Positions 16,734 through 26,572 of a DNA stretch of 42,762 bases are shown here, in pieces (the first letter of the stretch is position 1; each line of letters begins with the position of its first letter). A program made the position numbers and the translations under genes. Source of the stretch: Desulfovibrio sp. OH1186_COT-070 (GTDB taxonomy: Bacteria; Desulfobacterota; Desulfovibrionia; Desulfovibrionales; Desulfovibrionaceae); assembly GCF_003860215.1 (NCBI RefSeq), contig NZ_RQYH01000017.1, forward strand, positions 1-42,762, given 5' to 3'. The notes beneath the pieces were generated by a model. It saw only the letters and a program-made list of their open reading frames with translations, was not told where the DNA came from and searched no databases.

Positions 16734-17948
16734 ATGGAAAACCACAGCATTGTCATTCCCACCAGGAGCAGGCTGTTCAATATCGGCGAGTTCCTGACGC
16801 CCACACCGGGCAACATCATTACCGGCATCATTCTGACGGTGGGGCTGGTTCTCACGGTCATCCGCTTTACCATGGGCATCGGCTCGGTCACCAACCTGAG
16901 CGACAACCAGCCCTGGGGACTCTGGATCGGCTTTGACCTTCTGTGCGGCGTGTGCCTGGCGGCGGGCGGCTACTTCACCACAGTGGCCTGTTACATCATG
17001 GGCGTGAAGCACTTTCATTCCGCAGTGCGCCCGGCCATCACCACGGCCTTTCTGGGCTATCTTTTCGTGGTCATTGCCCTGCTCTACGATCTGGGCCATC
17101 CCCTGCGGCTGCCCTTCATGTTCTTCTTTCCCGGCACCACGTCCGTGCTCTTTGAAGTGGGCCTGTGCGTAGCCACCTACGTCACCGTGCTCTTTATCGA
17201 GTTTTCGGTGGCGCCCATGGAGTGGCTGTCCTGCCAGTATCCCTGGCTCATCAAGTGGCGCAACCTTGTCATCAAGTGCACCATTCCCCTGACCATCTTC
17301 GGCGTGACCCTCTCCACCCTGCACCAGTCCTCGCTGGGCGCGCTCTATCTCATCGCCCCCGGCAAGCTGCACCCGCTGTGGTACTCGCCCTTCATTCCCA
17401 TGTTCTTCTTTGTCAGTTCCATGGCAGCGGGCGCGTCCATGGTCATTTTTGAGGGCATGCTCGCCCACAGGGGCGTGCACCACTATATGGACAAGACACA
17501 TTTGCGCGAAGCGGATCAGGTGACCTTCAGCTTTGCCAGAGCCGCCTCGTTCATCCTTTTTGCCTACTTCATGCTCAAGCTCATCGACATGCTGGTGCAG
17601 GCCAACATCCCCTACCTGTTCACGGGCTACGGGGCATGGTGGCTGCTGGAAATGCTGGGCTTCGTTCTGCTGCCCGCCCTGCTCTATGCCAAGGGCGCGC
17701 GCGAGCGCAGCCTCGGCCTGTGCCGCTTTGCCGCGGCAAATGCAGTGCTGGGCATTGTGCTCAACCGCTTCAACGTGTCCATGATCGCCTTCAACTACGA
17801 TCTGCCCTCGGCGGAGCGCTATTTCCCCAGTATCTGGGAAATCTGCATCTCCATGTTTGTAGTGACCATGATCGTGACGGCGTATCGCTTCATCGTCTAC
17901 AACATGCCGGTGCTGTATGAACACCCGCACTTCAGGGACGAGCACTAA
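16734..17948 (+). CDS. nhcC: NrfD/HmcC-type integral membrane subunit
   Basis: A 404-residue polytopic protein of the NrfD/PsrC family with about ten hydrophobic segments and no heme or cluster motif. Family members bind quinone and link periplasmic redox subunits to the membrane pool. Typical features include NQPWGLWIGFDLLCGV near residues 56-71 and ALLYDLGHPLRLPFM around 115-129. It follows nhcB with no spacer, a GGAGG lying within the end of nhcB. It forms the membrane core of the Nhc complex. Confidence 0.88.
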   Translation: MENHSIVIPTRSRLFNIGEFLTPTPGNIITGIILTVGLVLTVIRFTMGIGSVTNLSDNQPWGLWIGFDLLCGVCLAAGGYFTTVACYIMGVKHFHSAVRPAITTAFLGYLFVVIALLYDLGHPLRLPFMFFFPGTTSVLFEVGLCVATYVTVLFIEFSVAPMEWLSCQYPWLIKWRNLVIKCTIPLTIFGVTLSTLHQSSLGALYLIAPGKLHPLWYSPFIPMFFFVSSMAAGASMVIFEGMLAHRGVHHYMDKTHLREADQVTFSFARAASFILFAYFMLKLIDMLVQANIPYLFTGYGAWWLLEMLGFVLLPALLYAKGARERSLGLCRFAAANAVLGIVLNRFNVSMIAFNYDLPSAERYFPSIWEICISMFVVTMIVTAYRFIVYNMPVLYEHPHFRDEH

Positions 17949-17971
17949 ACCGCATACGCGAGGAGAATATC

Positions 17972-18124
17972 ATGCACTTCTACACGTTCTATGACTACTT
18001 CCTCTACACCAAGAGCTGGGCGTATGTGATGATGTTCATTGTGCTGCCCCTCTATGTGCTGTACTGGAACTTCGTGCTCTTCCCCTCCAAAAAGGGGCGG
18101 GGCAACAATACCGACAGCCACTAG
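17972..18124 (+). CDS. nhcD: Small membrane subunit of the Nhc complex (HmcD-like)
   Basis: A 50-residue protein with one membrane span (about residues 16-37, SWAYVMMFIVLPLYVLYWNF) and a short basic tail KKGRG. It has the size, position and Tyr/Trp-rich character of HmcD. GAGGAGA lies seven bases before ATG 17972. It is the last gene of the operon, 23 bases after nhcC and about 20 bases before a strong hairpin. The function is structural by inference; no catalytic residue is evident. Confidence 0.8.
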   Translation: MHFYTFYDYFLYTKSWAYVMMFIVLPLYVLYWNFVLFPSKKGRGNNTDSH

Positions 18125-18144
18125 GCCGTAACGGCCTCCCAAAC

Positions 18145-18182
18145 GCCACGGGGCCGGAACCTTGCGGTTCCGGCCCCGTGGC
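18145..18182. terminator. Strong hairpin between convergent nhcD and the autotransporter gene
   Basis: A perfect 17-bp stem, GCCACGGGGCCGGAACC and its complement, closes on a TTGC loop. It lies between two convergent genes and probably serves both. Neither strand has a T-run after it, so it is not a canonical Rho-independent terminator, though Desulfovibrio terminators may lack long T-runs. Confidence 0.55.
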
Positions 18183-18207
18183 CGTACAGCCCCCCCGCCT
18201 GGCCGTC

Positions 18208-21200
18208 TCAAAATTCGAGACCGAGGCTGATGCCGCCCGAGCACGAAAAACTGCGCGTGCGGAAAAGCTTCGCGCCCAGTTCCGCCTGGGCAAAAAACCC
18301 GCTGGCATGAGTGGCACGCAGACGGGCCTGGGCCAGCAGGGCGTCCTGACCCGGCAGTTCTGAACGACTTTCAAACTTTACGTTATACTCCTTGAATCTG
18401 GCCTGGCTGCAGGCAGAGCCCGCAAGCGCGTCGTGCCGCCAGCCGGCAAGAAGACCCCAGGCAAGCTGTGTGCTGTTGCCCAGTTCCCGCGCAAAATCCG
18501 CATGGCCGCCCAGCACAAAAGAAAGGTTGTCCACAGTGGCGGCATCCAGTTTGAGGGCGGAGGCTCCGAAGCCCTTTTCCGTAATGCCTGGGCGCATATT
18601 CAGGCTGTATTCCAGCCAGACAAGCGGCCCCGCATCCATGCGGCCCCACGGAGTCAGCCAGGCCCAGTCCTTGCCGCCGCCCGCAAGAAAATCCGCCGTA
18701 TACCCTGTCCAGCGGCTGTCATGGCTGCGCTCATACCCGTTAAATCTGACGGTACGCCGCATCTGCGTGTCTTCAACGCCCACACGGGCCAGCCCCATGA
18801 CATAGGCCCCGTCCCACCGCTGCGGCGCGAAACGCAGATGCCCGCCAAGGGAGACGGCCTGACTTGTCGTGGTGATTTCGCCTCCGTTGCGCAACTGTGT
18901 GCGGCGGCCGGAAAGCGCCACGTCCAGCCCCGCGGAGAAACCGCTGTCCCACAGGCGCTCAAGGCCAAGGGCCACTCCCGCGCCGGAGGAAACCTGGCTT
19001 GCCGAGGAGCCTTCGCCGTTGACCTGGCTGTAGCTGCCAAAGGGCATGGCCCATGCCTGCCAGCTTGAAGTTCCATCGCCGCCGGACACGCCTGTGCCCA
19101 CGCCGGCCACAGGAGGAGCCACTCCCACAAGGCGCTGGGCAAAAAGCAGATTGGCCTGCTGCTGCACCTCCAGGCCCGCCCGCGCAACGGCATCGTAGCC
19201 AGCGGGGCTCAACTGTTCCAGAGCCGGTTCAATGCCGCTCCCCGAGGCATCACTCCAGTCCAGGGCCTGGAGCAGATTGCGCATGTCGCCCGTGGCCTGC
19301 CCGGCCACCCGGGACAAGGCGCGCCCCACATCAGCGGTCGTGGCGCTGTGGGCATGGCGGCTGTAGGCATCGGCCGCGCGCCGCAGCGCCACAGTAGCCG
19401 CCCCTTTGTCGTCACTGGAAACCAGGCTGAACGTCAGCGTGGGCGACAACGACGTGACGCCCACATTGGCAAACGTGCCAATGAGGTTGCCCGCCTCCAC
19501 ACTGCGCACCGCTTGCGTATAGCCGTCAGGATAAAAGGCCGGCGTGGGAGCAAGATGCAGGCTTCCGTCAAGCTCCGCGGTATCCGCCTTGAGCACGGCA
19601 TGCCGCCCGTCGGGAGCCATGCTGATGCGCAGAACGCCCTCTGGCTTCTGCACATAGGTTCCCACCTCAAGCGTTGTGCCGCCATAGCCCGGAGCAACCG
19701 TGCCCGTGTTCACAACCTGCTTGTGTATTTTGCCGTCGCCCAGCAGCGTGCCGCCCTGGCGCACCACCACATCGCTGTTGATCAGTTCTCCGCCGCTGCC
19801 GTCAGCCCTTCTGCTTATGCCCAGAGAACCGCCCTCCACCACGGTTGCCCCGGTATAGTCGTTGGAGCCGCTGAGCACCAGCAGACCCGCGCCGATTTTG
19901 CGCAGGCCAATATCCTTGTCTTCCAGTGCCTTGGCGTTTGCATTGCTGTCGCCCGCAGCATCGGATCGAAAATCAGGATGGTGCCAGCCATCATCCCACT
20001 TCCGCTCGTCTATGTCATTGCTGAATTCGGCAAAATAGCCTTTGGTGTCAAAAGTCTCCAGCGCGTCCTTCCTGACGCTGTCCAGTTCGGGCAGGGAGCG
20101 CACATCGGCAGCCGTCATGCGGTTGGCGTCCAGACGGGCAATGCCGCGCACGGCCTTGCCCGCGTCCAGAAAGCCCTGCCCGAAAACTTCCCACCGGGAC
20201 AGGAATCGCGTCTCTATCTCCCCGGCATCCACCAGTTCTCCCAAAACCTCCTTCACGTCATCGGGATAGGAGGCCTCCGCAATGGCCTGCTTGAGAACCT
20301 CCGGACTCGGGATCGCTCCACCATCGACTCCGGTCACAACAAGCTTTTCGAGCCGGCCGTCATCATCACACCTGTACTGGACAAGATAGTCCGGCGCAGC
20401 GAAGGTATCGTCCGCTGTGGTCAGCACGGCATCGGCCAGTTGCTTGCCGGTCATCCAGGGAAAGGCCTGGGCCACCAGCCCCAAGGTTCCGCTCACATAG
20501 GGCGCGGCCATGCTGGTTCCACTGAGGTACGCATAGCCGTTGTCGGAGGAGTGCAAAGAATAGATGTCGCTGCCGGGGGCAAACACTGTCCACAGGGCCG
20601 CGTCCCCCGCCAGACAGCTGAACCGACTGACTCCGGTGGGACTCACCGTGCGGGTTCCGTCCGCCGCCGTGGCAATGCCTTTTGTGTCCAGGGAACCAAC
20701 GTTGACCCAAGCCCTCAATTCCGGAAAATAGCGCGGCAGCATGCTTTCGAAACAAGGCGCCGCCTTGCTCTCATTGCCTCCCGCGAACACACTGACCTTG
20801 TCATGCAGGTTGAGCCGGGTCAGCTCACGCAGCGTGGAGTTGGAATTATCTTGGAACAATTCGTGAGCATATTCAAGGGTATCCTGGCCGTCGAGGGTGG
20901 GATATTCACTACCGCCCCAACTGTTGTTGATGATGCGAACCTCCGGACGCGCGGCAAACAGGGCCTCAACGGCCGGCGCCTGAAGTCCCTCGTCCGCCCC
21001 CCCACTGCCTCCGAGGATAGCGACCGAAAACAGGTTGGCGTCAAAGGCCACGCCGTGCATGCCCCGGCCGTCGTGCGCAGCCGCCATGATGCCCGCCACA
21101 TGGCTGCCGTGATCGTCATCCGCCCAGTTGGGCACATAGGTCTGGCCGGTACTTTTATCCAACGGCAGGGTCATGCCCCTGACCTTACCGGCCAGTTCGG

Positions 21201-21501
21201 GATGGTCAGCGCGCACAGCAGAGTCAATGATGCCCAGCGTCACGCCCGCGCCGGTGAAGCCCAGAGCATAGGCCTCTGCCGCGCGGAGAAAGTCCAGCCC
21301 TGTGCTCCTGCGGTATTCTTCTGTTCTGAAGCTGTCTGCGGTGGCCCCCGCGGCCGGAATTGGCAGAGCCACGGCAAGCAGAAGCAGCAGGACTGGCCCC
21401 CCACCCACGGCGCGGCAGAGGCGCGCGACCGAACGCGTTCTCCTTGTTGGAAAAAAGGTTCGGAAAAGGCCCCCCAAAAGGATGAAGAAAAACAGCGGCA
21501 T
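18208..21501 (-). CDS. Subtilisin-type autotransporter serine protease
   Basis: A type V secreted protease of 1097 residues. An unusually long, basic signal region (residues 1-55, with LLLLLAVALPIPAAGA) is typical of autotransporters. The S8 peptidase domain (about 70-410) has Asp93 in GIIDSAVRADHPEL, His131 in DDDHGSHVAGI, oxyanion Asn243 in GGNE and Ser330 in LSGTSMAAPYVSG, so it should be active. A passenger-associated repeat (KIGAGLLVLSGSNDYTGA) lies near residue 690, and the last 270 residues form a beta-barrel ending GISLGLEF with terminal Phe. GGAGG sits four bases before ATG 21501. The substrate is unknown; members of this class cleave host or surface proteins. Confidence 0.88.
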   Translation of the reverse strand: MPLFFFILLGGLFRTFFPTRRTRSVARLCRAVGGGPVLLLLLAVALPIPAAGATADSFRTEEYRRSTGLDFLRAAEAYALGFTGAGVTLGIIDSAVRADHPELAGKVRGMTLPLDKSTGQTYVPNWADDDHGSHVAGIMAAAHDGRGMHGVAFDANLFSVAILGGSGGADEGLQAPAVEALFAARPEVRIINNSWGGSEYPTLDGQDTLEYAHELFQDNSNSTLRELTRLNLHDKVSVFAGGNESKAAPCFESMLPRYFPELRAWVNVGSLDTKGIATAADGTRTVSPTGVSRFSCLAGDAALWTVFAPGSDIYSLHSSDNGYAYLSGTSMAAPYVSGTLGLVAQAFPWMTGKQLADAVLTTADDTFAAPDYLVQYRCDDDGRLEKLVVTGVDGGAIPSPEVLKQAIAEASYPDDVKEVLGELVDAGEIETRFLSRWEVFGQGFLDAGKAVRGIARLDANRMTAADVRSLPELDSVRKDALETFDTKGYFAEFSNDIDERKWDDGWHHPDFRSDAAGDSNANAKALEDKDIGLRKIGAGLLVLSGSNDYTGATVVEGGSLGISRRADGSGGELINSDVVVRQGGTLLGDGKIHKQVVNTGTVAPGYGGTTLEVGTYVQKPEGVLRISMAPDGRHAVLKADTAELDGSLHLAPTPAFYPDGYTQAVRSVEAGNLIGTFANVGVTSLSPTLTFSLVSSDDKGAATVALRRAADAYSRHAHSATTADVGRALSRVAGQATGDMRNLLQALDWSDASGSGIEPALEQLSPAGYDAVARAGLEVQQQANLLFAQRLVGVAPPVAGVGTGVSGGDGTSSWQAWAMPFGSYSQVNGEGSSASQVSSGAGVALGLERLWDSGFSAGLDVALSGRRTQLRNGGEITTTSQAVSLGGHLRFAPQRWDGAYVMGLARVGVEDTQMRRTVRFNGYERSHDSRWTGYTADFLAGGGKDWAWLTPWGRMDAGPLVWLEYSLNMRPGITEKGFGASALKLDAATVDNLSFVLGGHADFARELGNSTQLAWGLLAGWRHDALAGSACSQARFKEYNVKFESRSELPGQDALLAQARLRATHASGFFAQAELGAKLFRTRSFSCSGGISLGLEF

Positions 21502-21678
21502 ATTTCCTCCAGATTGCCTCCGGCCTCTCGGTTTTTTCCCACGGACGCTCACGCGGACGCCCGCGGGCGCGGAATCCGGTGTTGCTTTTTGCATCCATAC
21601 GTCATGCATGCCCGGCATGACAAGCCGCTGCACGCGCATTCCTGCCCCGGCTCCGCAGTTGCGGCGCGCATCCTTGCC

Positions 21679-21707
21679 TTGACTTTCCGGTATTCCGCGT
21701 CCACAAT
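21679..21707 (+). promoter_or_regulatory. Possible sigma-70 promoter of hypC
   Basis: TTGACT is followed after 17 bases by CACAAT, about 25 bases before the hypC ATG. The divergent region 21502-21732 contains no gene, and I could not pick a convincing promoter for the autotransporter. Confidence 0.35.
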
Positions 21708-21732
21708 CAGACAGATAAGGAGGCAAACCGCC

Positions 21733-21984
21733 ATGTGTCTCGCCATCCCCGCCCGTATCGAGGAACTTCAGGGAGAAGGCATGGCCCGCGTGCGCGTGGG
21801 CGAAAGCGAAACCTTTCTCACAGCCTCCGTCATGCTTTTGCCGGAACCGCCGCAGGTGGGCGATTATGTCATTGTGCATGCGGGTTTTGCCATGCACACC
21901 ATGACGCCCCAGGAAGCCCAGGAAAGCCTTGCAGCCCTGCGCGACCTGGCCGAAGCCCTGGAAGGCGCGCCCCCTTCTTTCTGA
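21733..21984 (+). CDS. hypC: Hydrogenase maturation chaperone HypC/HupF family
   Basis: An 83-residue chaperone for [NiFe]-hydrogenase assembly. It begins MCLAIPARI, whose Cys2 binds HypD and the hydrogenase large-subunit precursor during delivery of the Fe(CN)2CO group. The beta-barrel region ([16 protein letters not shown]) and helical tail ([16 protein letters not shown]) match the family. AGGAGG lies nine bases before ATG 21733. No other hyp gene is in the window, so it is separated from its usual partners. The next gene, ileS, starts 61 bases later. Confidence 0.9.
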   Translation: MCLAIPARIEELQGEGMARVRVGESETFLTASVMLLPEPPQVGDYVIVHAGFAMHTMTPQEAQESLAALRDLAEALEGAPPSF

Positions 21985-22005
21985 CAAAACGCCGCAACCA
22001 TATTT

Positions 22006-22033
22006 GTCCGGAGCGTTTTTTTCGCATCCGGAC
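22006..22033 (+). other. Hairpin between hypC and ileS
   Basis: GTCCGGAGCG pairs with CGCATCCGGAC around seven T residues, with one bulged A. It lies 13 bases before the ileS ATG and overlaps the likely ribosome site (GGACAGGACAA), so it could modulate ileS translation. No T-box features are seen. Confidence 0.3.
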
Positions 22034-22045
22034 AGGACAATCACC

Positions 22046-24874
22046 ATGACCGACTACAAAAGCACGCTGAACCTGCCCGCAACCGACTTTCCCATGAAGG
22101 CCAATCTGGCCCGCCGGGAGCCGGAAATCCTGAAACAGTGGGAAAACGTCAATGCCTGCGAGGCCATGGTGGCGGCCTCCGGCTCCAGGGGAAGTTATGT
22201 GCTGCACGACGGCCCGCCCTACGCCAACGGCCACATCCACATGGGCACGGCCCTGAACAAGATCCTCAAGGACATCATTGTCAAGTCGCGCAACATGGCG
22301 GGCTATGCCGCGCGCTATGTGCCCGGCTGGGACTGCCACGGACTGCCCATCGAGCACAAGGTGGAGCAGGAACTGAAGGAAAAGAAAAAAGAACTGCCCC
22401 CCCATGTGGTGCGCCGCCTCTGCCGCCAGTATGCGGAAAAATGGATCGACGTGCAGCGCGGGGAGTTTCGGCGTCTTGGCGTGCTGGGCAACTGGGAAGA
22501 TCCCTATCTGAGCATGACCCCGGCCTATGAGGCGGCCACCGCGCGGGAACTGGCCGCCTTTGTGGACGCCGGTTCCGTGACCCGCGCGCAAAAGCCCATC
22601 TACTGGTGCTGCTCCTGCCATACGGCTCTGGCCGAGGCGGAAGTGGAATACGGCGACCACACTTCCCCTTCTGTTTTTGTGCGCTTTCCCCTCCCCGACA
22701 CGGGCCTGCAAAAAATTTTCCCCCAGGCGGACCCCGCGCGGGCCTGGGTGGTCATCTGGACCACCACCCCCTGGACCCTGCCGGACAATATGGCCGTTTG
22801 CCTGCATCCGGAATTTTCCTACGCTCTGGTGGATACGGGCGAAGCGCAGTATCTGCTGGCCGAAGAACTGCTGCCCGCCTGCGAGAGCGTGCTGCGCGCA
22901 CGCCATCCCCAGGCCGCGCTGCACATTGTGGGGCGCGCGCCGGGCGCGCGCCTGGAAGGTCTTGTCGCCCGCCATCCCTTTTACGACCGGCAATCCCCGC
23001 TGATTCTGGGAACCCACGTCACCCTTGAGGCGGGCACCGGCTGCGTGCACACCGCGCCGGGGCACGGCCGGGAAGACTATGACGTTTCCCTCCGCTACGG
23101 GCTGGAAGTGCTTTCGCCTCTGGACGATGCCGGACGCTTTCTGCCCTCGGTGCCGTTTTTCGCGGGCCTCACGGTTTTTGAGGCCAACCCCGTGGTCATT
23201 GCCAAACTGGAAGAAACAGACACCCTTCTCTCCAAAAGCAGGATCAGCCACTCCTACCCCCACTGCTGGCGCTGCAAGGAGCCGGTCATCTTTCGGGCCA
23301 CAACCCAGTGGTTTGTGAGCATGGAGAAAAACGACCTGCGCCAGCGCGCCCTCACGACCATCGAAAAGGATGTGGAATGGATTCCCGCATGGGGCCGCGA
23401 ACGCATCCACAACATGATCGCCTTTCGTCCGGACTGGTGCATTTCGCGCCAGCGGCAGTGGGGCGTGCCCATTCTGGCCCTGCTCTGCGAGGATTGCGGC
23501 GCTGCCTGGAACGACCCGGCATGGATGCGCGGCATCTGCGACCGCTTTGCCGCCCACCCCACGGGCTGTGACTACTGGTATGAGGCCGACCTTGCGGAAC
23601 TCGTCCCCCAGGGGCTTGCCTGCCCGCACTGCGGCGGCCGCAACTGGAAGAAGGAAACGGACATTCTCGACGTCTGGTTTGATTCGGGCACCAGCTTTGC
23701 CGCGGTTCTGGAGCAGAGGCCGGAACTCGCCTTCCCCGCGGACCTCTATCTGGAAGGTTCGGACCAGCACCGGGGCTGGTTCCACAGTTCCCTTCTGGTC
23801 AGTGTGGGCACGCGTGGGCATGCGCCCTACCGGGCGGTGCTGACCCACGGCTATGTGGTGGACGGCGAAGGGCGCAAGATGTCCAAATCCGTGGGCAATG
23901 TCATTGCGCCGCAGGAGCTCATCGAGAAATTCGGCGCGGAAATCGTGCGTTTGTGGGCATCTTCGGTAGAATACCGCGAAGACATCCGCATTTCTGACGA
24001 AATCCTGAAACGCCTGGTGGACGCCTACCGCCGCATCCGCAATACCTGCCGCTACCTGCTGGGCAACCTGCACGATTTTTCCCGTGAAGACGTGCTGCCC
24101 CTGGACGACCTGCTGCCGCTGGACCGCTTTGCGCTGGACGCTGCGGCCCGCATGCACGAGCGCGTGCAACAGGCATATCTGGATTTCGACTTCCACAAGG
24201 TCTACCACTCCCTGCACAAATACTGTGCAACCGACCTTTCTGCCCTGTATCTGGACATTCTCAAGGACCGTCTGTACGCCTCGGGCAAAAACAGCCGGGA
24301 GCGCCGCTCCGGGCAAACGGCTCTCTGGCATGTGCTCGGTCTGCTCCTGCGCGACATGGCCCCGGTTCTTTCCTTCACCGCAGAAGAAGTCCTCGGGCAC
24401 ATTCCCCCGGGCCTGCGCGGCGAGGAAAAAACGGTTTTCGCCCTGCCCCCGCTGGCAGCCGACGCTTTTTTCCTGCCCGACGGTCTGCGCGATGACTGGA
24501 ACGTCCTTCTGGCAGTACGCGGCGCGGTGACAAAAGCCATCGAGCCCCTGCGGCAGGCAGGCACTGTCGGGCACTCGCTGGACACCCACGTCACCCTCTT
24601 TCTGAGCGACGAGCTTGCCCGGCGTCTGGAAAGCCTGTATACGGACTTGCGGGCTTTTTGCATTGTTTCCCAACTGGAGCTTGCCCCTCTGGATCAGGCC
24701 CCGCAGGACGCCTGCTGCGCCGAAGAGCTGGAAGGTCTCAAAATCAGCGCCGAAAAAGCCCACGGCGAAAAATGCGCGCGCTGCTGGATACACAGCACGC
24801 AACTGGGCACACAGCCCGCGCACCCCGCGCTCTGCCCGCGGTGCGCGCGCGTTGTGGCCGAAACGGGTGTATGA
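22046..24874 (+). CDS. ileS: Isoleucyl-tRNA synthetase
   Basis: Charges tRNA-Ile. The protein has 942 residues, the normal bacterial type-1 length. The class I signatures are visible: [11 protein letters not shown] (HIGH motif) near residue 57-67 and [10 protein letters not shown] (KMSKS) around residue 610. The editing domain lies between them, including the [11 protein letters not shown] and [12 protein letters not shown] motifs. A C-terminal zinc finger (CARCW then CPRCAR) closes the protein. ATG 22046 has AGGA nine bases upstream. lspA follows with its ATG directly after the stop, a classic pairing. Confidence 0.96.
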   Translation: MTDYKSTLNLPATDFPMKANLARREPEILKQWENVNACEAMVAASGSRGSYVLHDGPPYANGHIHMGTALNKILKDIIVKSRNMAGYAARYVPGWDCHGLPIEHKVEQELKEKKKELPPHVVRRLCRQYAEKWIDVQRGEFRRLGVLGNWEDPYLSMTPAYEAATARELAAFVDAGSVTRAQKPIYWCCSCHTALAEAEVEYGDHTSPSVFVRFPLPDTGLQKIFPQADPARAWVVIWTTTPWTLPDNMAVCLHPEFSYALVDTGEAQYLLAEELLPACESVLRARHPQAALHIVGRAPGARLEGLVARHPFYDRQSPLILGTHVTLEAGTGCVHTAPGHGREDYDVSLRYGLEVLSPLDDAGRFLPSVPFFAGLTVFEANPVVIAKLEETDTLLSKSRISHSYPHCWRCKEPVIFRATTQWFVSMEKNDLRQRALTTIEKDVEWIPAWGRERIHNMIAFRPDWCISRQRQWGVPILALLCEDCGAAWNDPAWMRGICDRFAAHPTGCDYWYEADLAELVPQGLACPHCGGRNWKKETDILDVWFDSGTSFAAVLEQRPELAFPADLYLEGSDQHRGWFHSSLLVSVGTRGHAPYRAVLTHGYVVDGEGRKMSKSVGNVIAPQELIEKFGAEIVRLWASSVEYREDIRISDEILKRLVDAYRRIRNTCRYLLGNLHDFSREDVLPLDDLLPLDRFALDAAARMHERVQQAYLDFDFHKVYHSLHKYCATDLSALYLDILKDRLYASGKNSRERRSGQTALWHVLGLLLRDMAPVLSFTAEEVLGHIPPGLRGEEKTVFALPPLAADAFFLPDGLRDDWNVLLAVRGAVTKAIEPLRQAGTVGHSLDTHVTLFLSDELARRLESLYTDLRAFCIVSQLELAPLDQAPQDACCAEELEGLKISAEKAHGEKCARCWIHSTQLGTQPAHPALCPRCARVVAETGV

Positions 24875-25399
24875 ATGCGCAAACGCTACGCCCTGCTGGG
24901 CGGCACTGCCGCTCTCGTCCTTGTGCTGGATCAGGCCAGCAAGTGGCTCGTGGTGCGGACAATCCCGGAGCACCGGGCAATCACCGTCATTCAGGGTTTT
25001 TTCGATCTGGTCAACATCCGCAACCGGGGCGCGGCCTTCGGCTTTCTGAACCGCTCCGACATCGAATGGCAGTTCTGGCTCTTTCTGGCGGCCACGCTGG
25101 TGGCTGTGGCGGCCATCATTTCTCTTGTGCGCAATGCCCATGACGAGCCGTGGCTGGTCACGGCCCTGGGGCTGGTCATGGGCGGCGCGCTGGGCAACCT
25201 GACCGACAGGCTGCGCTTTCGCGCGGTGGTGGATTTTCTGGATTTCTATTGGAAAGACTGGCACTGGCCGGCTTTCAATCTGGCGGACTCGGCCATACTC
25301 ACGGGAGCGGTACTGGCCTGTTTTCTGGTCTGGCGCAAACCGCTCCCCGCGCCGGACAGCCGGAGCCGCATGCCCGGCATGACGGGGGAAAGGCCATGA
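24875..25399 (+). CDS. lspA: Lipoprotein signal peptidase (signal peptidase II)
   Basis: Cleaves prolipoprotein signal peptides before the lipidated cysteine in the inner membrane. The 174-residue protein has four membrane spans and the two catalytic aspartates Asp111 ([10 protein letters not shown]) and Asp138 (FNLADSAI), plus the N-terminal LDQASKWLV motif. The ATG directly follows the ileS stop, so translation is coupled. The C-terminal 20 residues are a hydrophilic tail. Its product would process the lipoprotein encoded at 25616. Confidence 0.95.
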   Translation: MRKRYALLGGTAALVLVLDQASKWLVVRTIPEHRAITVIQGFFDLVNIRNRGAAFGFLNRSDIEWQFWLFLAATLVAVAAIISLVRNAHDEPWLVTALGLVMGGALGNLTDRLRFRAVVDFLDFYWKDWHWPAFNLADSAILTGAVLACFLVWRKPLPAPDSRSRMPGMTGERP

Positions 25400-25605
25400 T
25401 TTTCCACTGGTGGCATGTGCTGTTGCTGATGGTTCCCATGATTCCCACCCTGTGGAGCATCCTGCACATCTGGGGGCACGAGTTTCCCACGCAGCAGCAG
25501 CGCGCGCTCTGGCTGGTTCTGGTGGTTTTTCTGCCCGTGGTGGGCGGCATCATCTACATATGCACCGGCCGCAAGCGTGTGCTGGGCAAAGTCCAACCTT
25601 CATGA
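25396..25605 (+). CDS. Small membrane protein with PLDc_N-like domain
   Basis: A 69-residue protein with two hydrophobic segments (about residues 4-25 and 38-58) separated by a polar loop. The second ends in [13 protein letters not shown], resembling the phospholipase D nuclease N-terminal (PLDc_N) membrane domain that often occurs alone. It overlaps the lspA stop by ATGA, so it is co-translated. No function is known to me. Confidence 0.7.
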   Translation: MIFHWWHVLLLMVPMIPTLWSILHIWGHEFPTQQQRALWLVLVVFLPVVGGIIYICTGRKRVLGKVQPS

Positions 25606-25615
25606 CGAGGAGAAT

Positions 25616-26536
25616 ATGCGCACCATCCGTTCTCTGTCCATTGTTTCCCTGGTCTGCCTGACCCTGCCCCTGAGCGGCTGCATGGGCGGCAGCGGCAGCC
25701 GCGGCAACAGCCTGACCCTGGAACAGCAGGTGCAGCAGCACGATGCGCAGCTGCGCCAGATGCAGCCCACCCAGGCCGATGTGTGGAACCAGCTTCAGGC
25801 CCTGCGGCAGGACCTGAACGCCATCAAGGGGCAGATGGACGACCTGCGCAATGTGGGCGGCGCGCAGGTTCTTGCGGAAAGAGTCCAGAGCCACGACGAG
25901 GCCCTGCGGCAGGTGGAGCGCAGCATGGCGCTCAACCTGAATCTGGGCGCGCCTGTGCCCGCCACGCCTGTGGGCGCCACGCCTGTCGCGCAGCCAGAGT
26001 CGCTGGCCCAGGCGGGCTCCCTGCCGTCCTACGGGCTGCCTGCGGCCACTGCCGACACAGGCCAGTCTTCCCAGCCCGTGGAGCCGGTCATCAACCCCAG
26101 TTCCAGCACATGGGGCCAGCCCTCTCCCCAGCCCCAGCCGCAGGTTCAGGTTCCGCAAAAAGACATTTCGCTGGCCCTCTTTGACGCGGGCGTCAATGCC
26201 TACAACGCGCGCAAGTATGACGAGGCCCAGCGCTCTTTCTCCGACTTTCTCAAAAATTACAAAAACCACAGCCAGGCGGCCGAAGCCCAGTTCTATCTGG
26301 CGGAATGCTATTTCCAGCGCAACCAGTTTGCCGATGCGGCCCTGAGCTATGATACGGTGATCAAGCAGTATCCCAAATCTTCCAGCGCGCCCGGCGCCTA
26401 CCTCAAACAGGGCATCAGCTTCAGCAAGCTCAATCAGGGGGCGGCCGCCAAGGCACGCATGCAGGAACTCATCGCCAAGTTCCCCAATTCGCCAGAGGCC
26501 GCGCGCGCCAGGAATTTCCTCAAGACCAACAAATAA
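25616..26536 (+). CDS. Tol-Pal system lipoprotein, CpoB/YbgF-like
   Basis: A 306-residue periplasmic lipoprotein. The signal peptide ends in lipobox LSGC with Cys22. A coiled-coil segment (about residues 33-95, LEQQVQQHDAQLRQMQ) is followed by a Pro/Gln-rich linker (95-180) and C-terminal TPR repeats (about 183-300, including EAQFYLAECYFQRNQFADAA and GAYLKQGISFSKLNQG). This order is that of YbgF/CpoB, which coordinates cell-wall synthesis with outer-membrane constriction. The tol-pal genes themselves are not nearby. GAGGAG precedes ATG 25616. I leave the symbol blank because only the architecture is clear. Confidence 0.8.
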   Translation: MRTIRSLSIVSLVCLTLPLSGCMGGSGSRGNSLTLEQQVQQHDAQLRQMQPTQADVWNQLQALRQDLNAIKGQMDDLRNVGGAQVLAERVQSHDEALRQVERSMALNLNLGAPVPATPVGATPVAQPESLAQAGSLPSYGLPAATADTGQSSQPVEPVINPSSSTWGQPSPQPQPQVQVPQKDISLALFDAGVNAYNARKYDEAQRSFSDFLKNYKNHSQAAEAQFYLAECYFQRNQFADAALSYDTVIKQYPKSSSAPGAYLKQGISFSKLNQGAAAKARMQELIAKFPNSPEAARARNFLKTNK

Positions 26537-26572
26537 TTGTGCCGACTTTTCCGGGCACACAAGGAAGACGCC

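Noticed and set aside
19348-21732. Plus-strand open frame running through the autotransporter gene into hypC
   Set aside because: Only the last 83 residues, from ATG 21733, are HypC; the rest is the complement of the protease gene.
22006-22033. T-box riboswitch before ileS
   Set aside because: The 61-base gap is too short, and no specifier stem or T-box sequence is seen.
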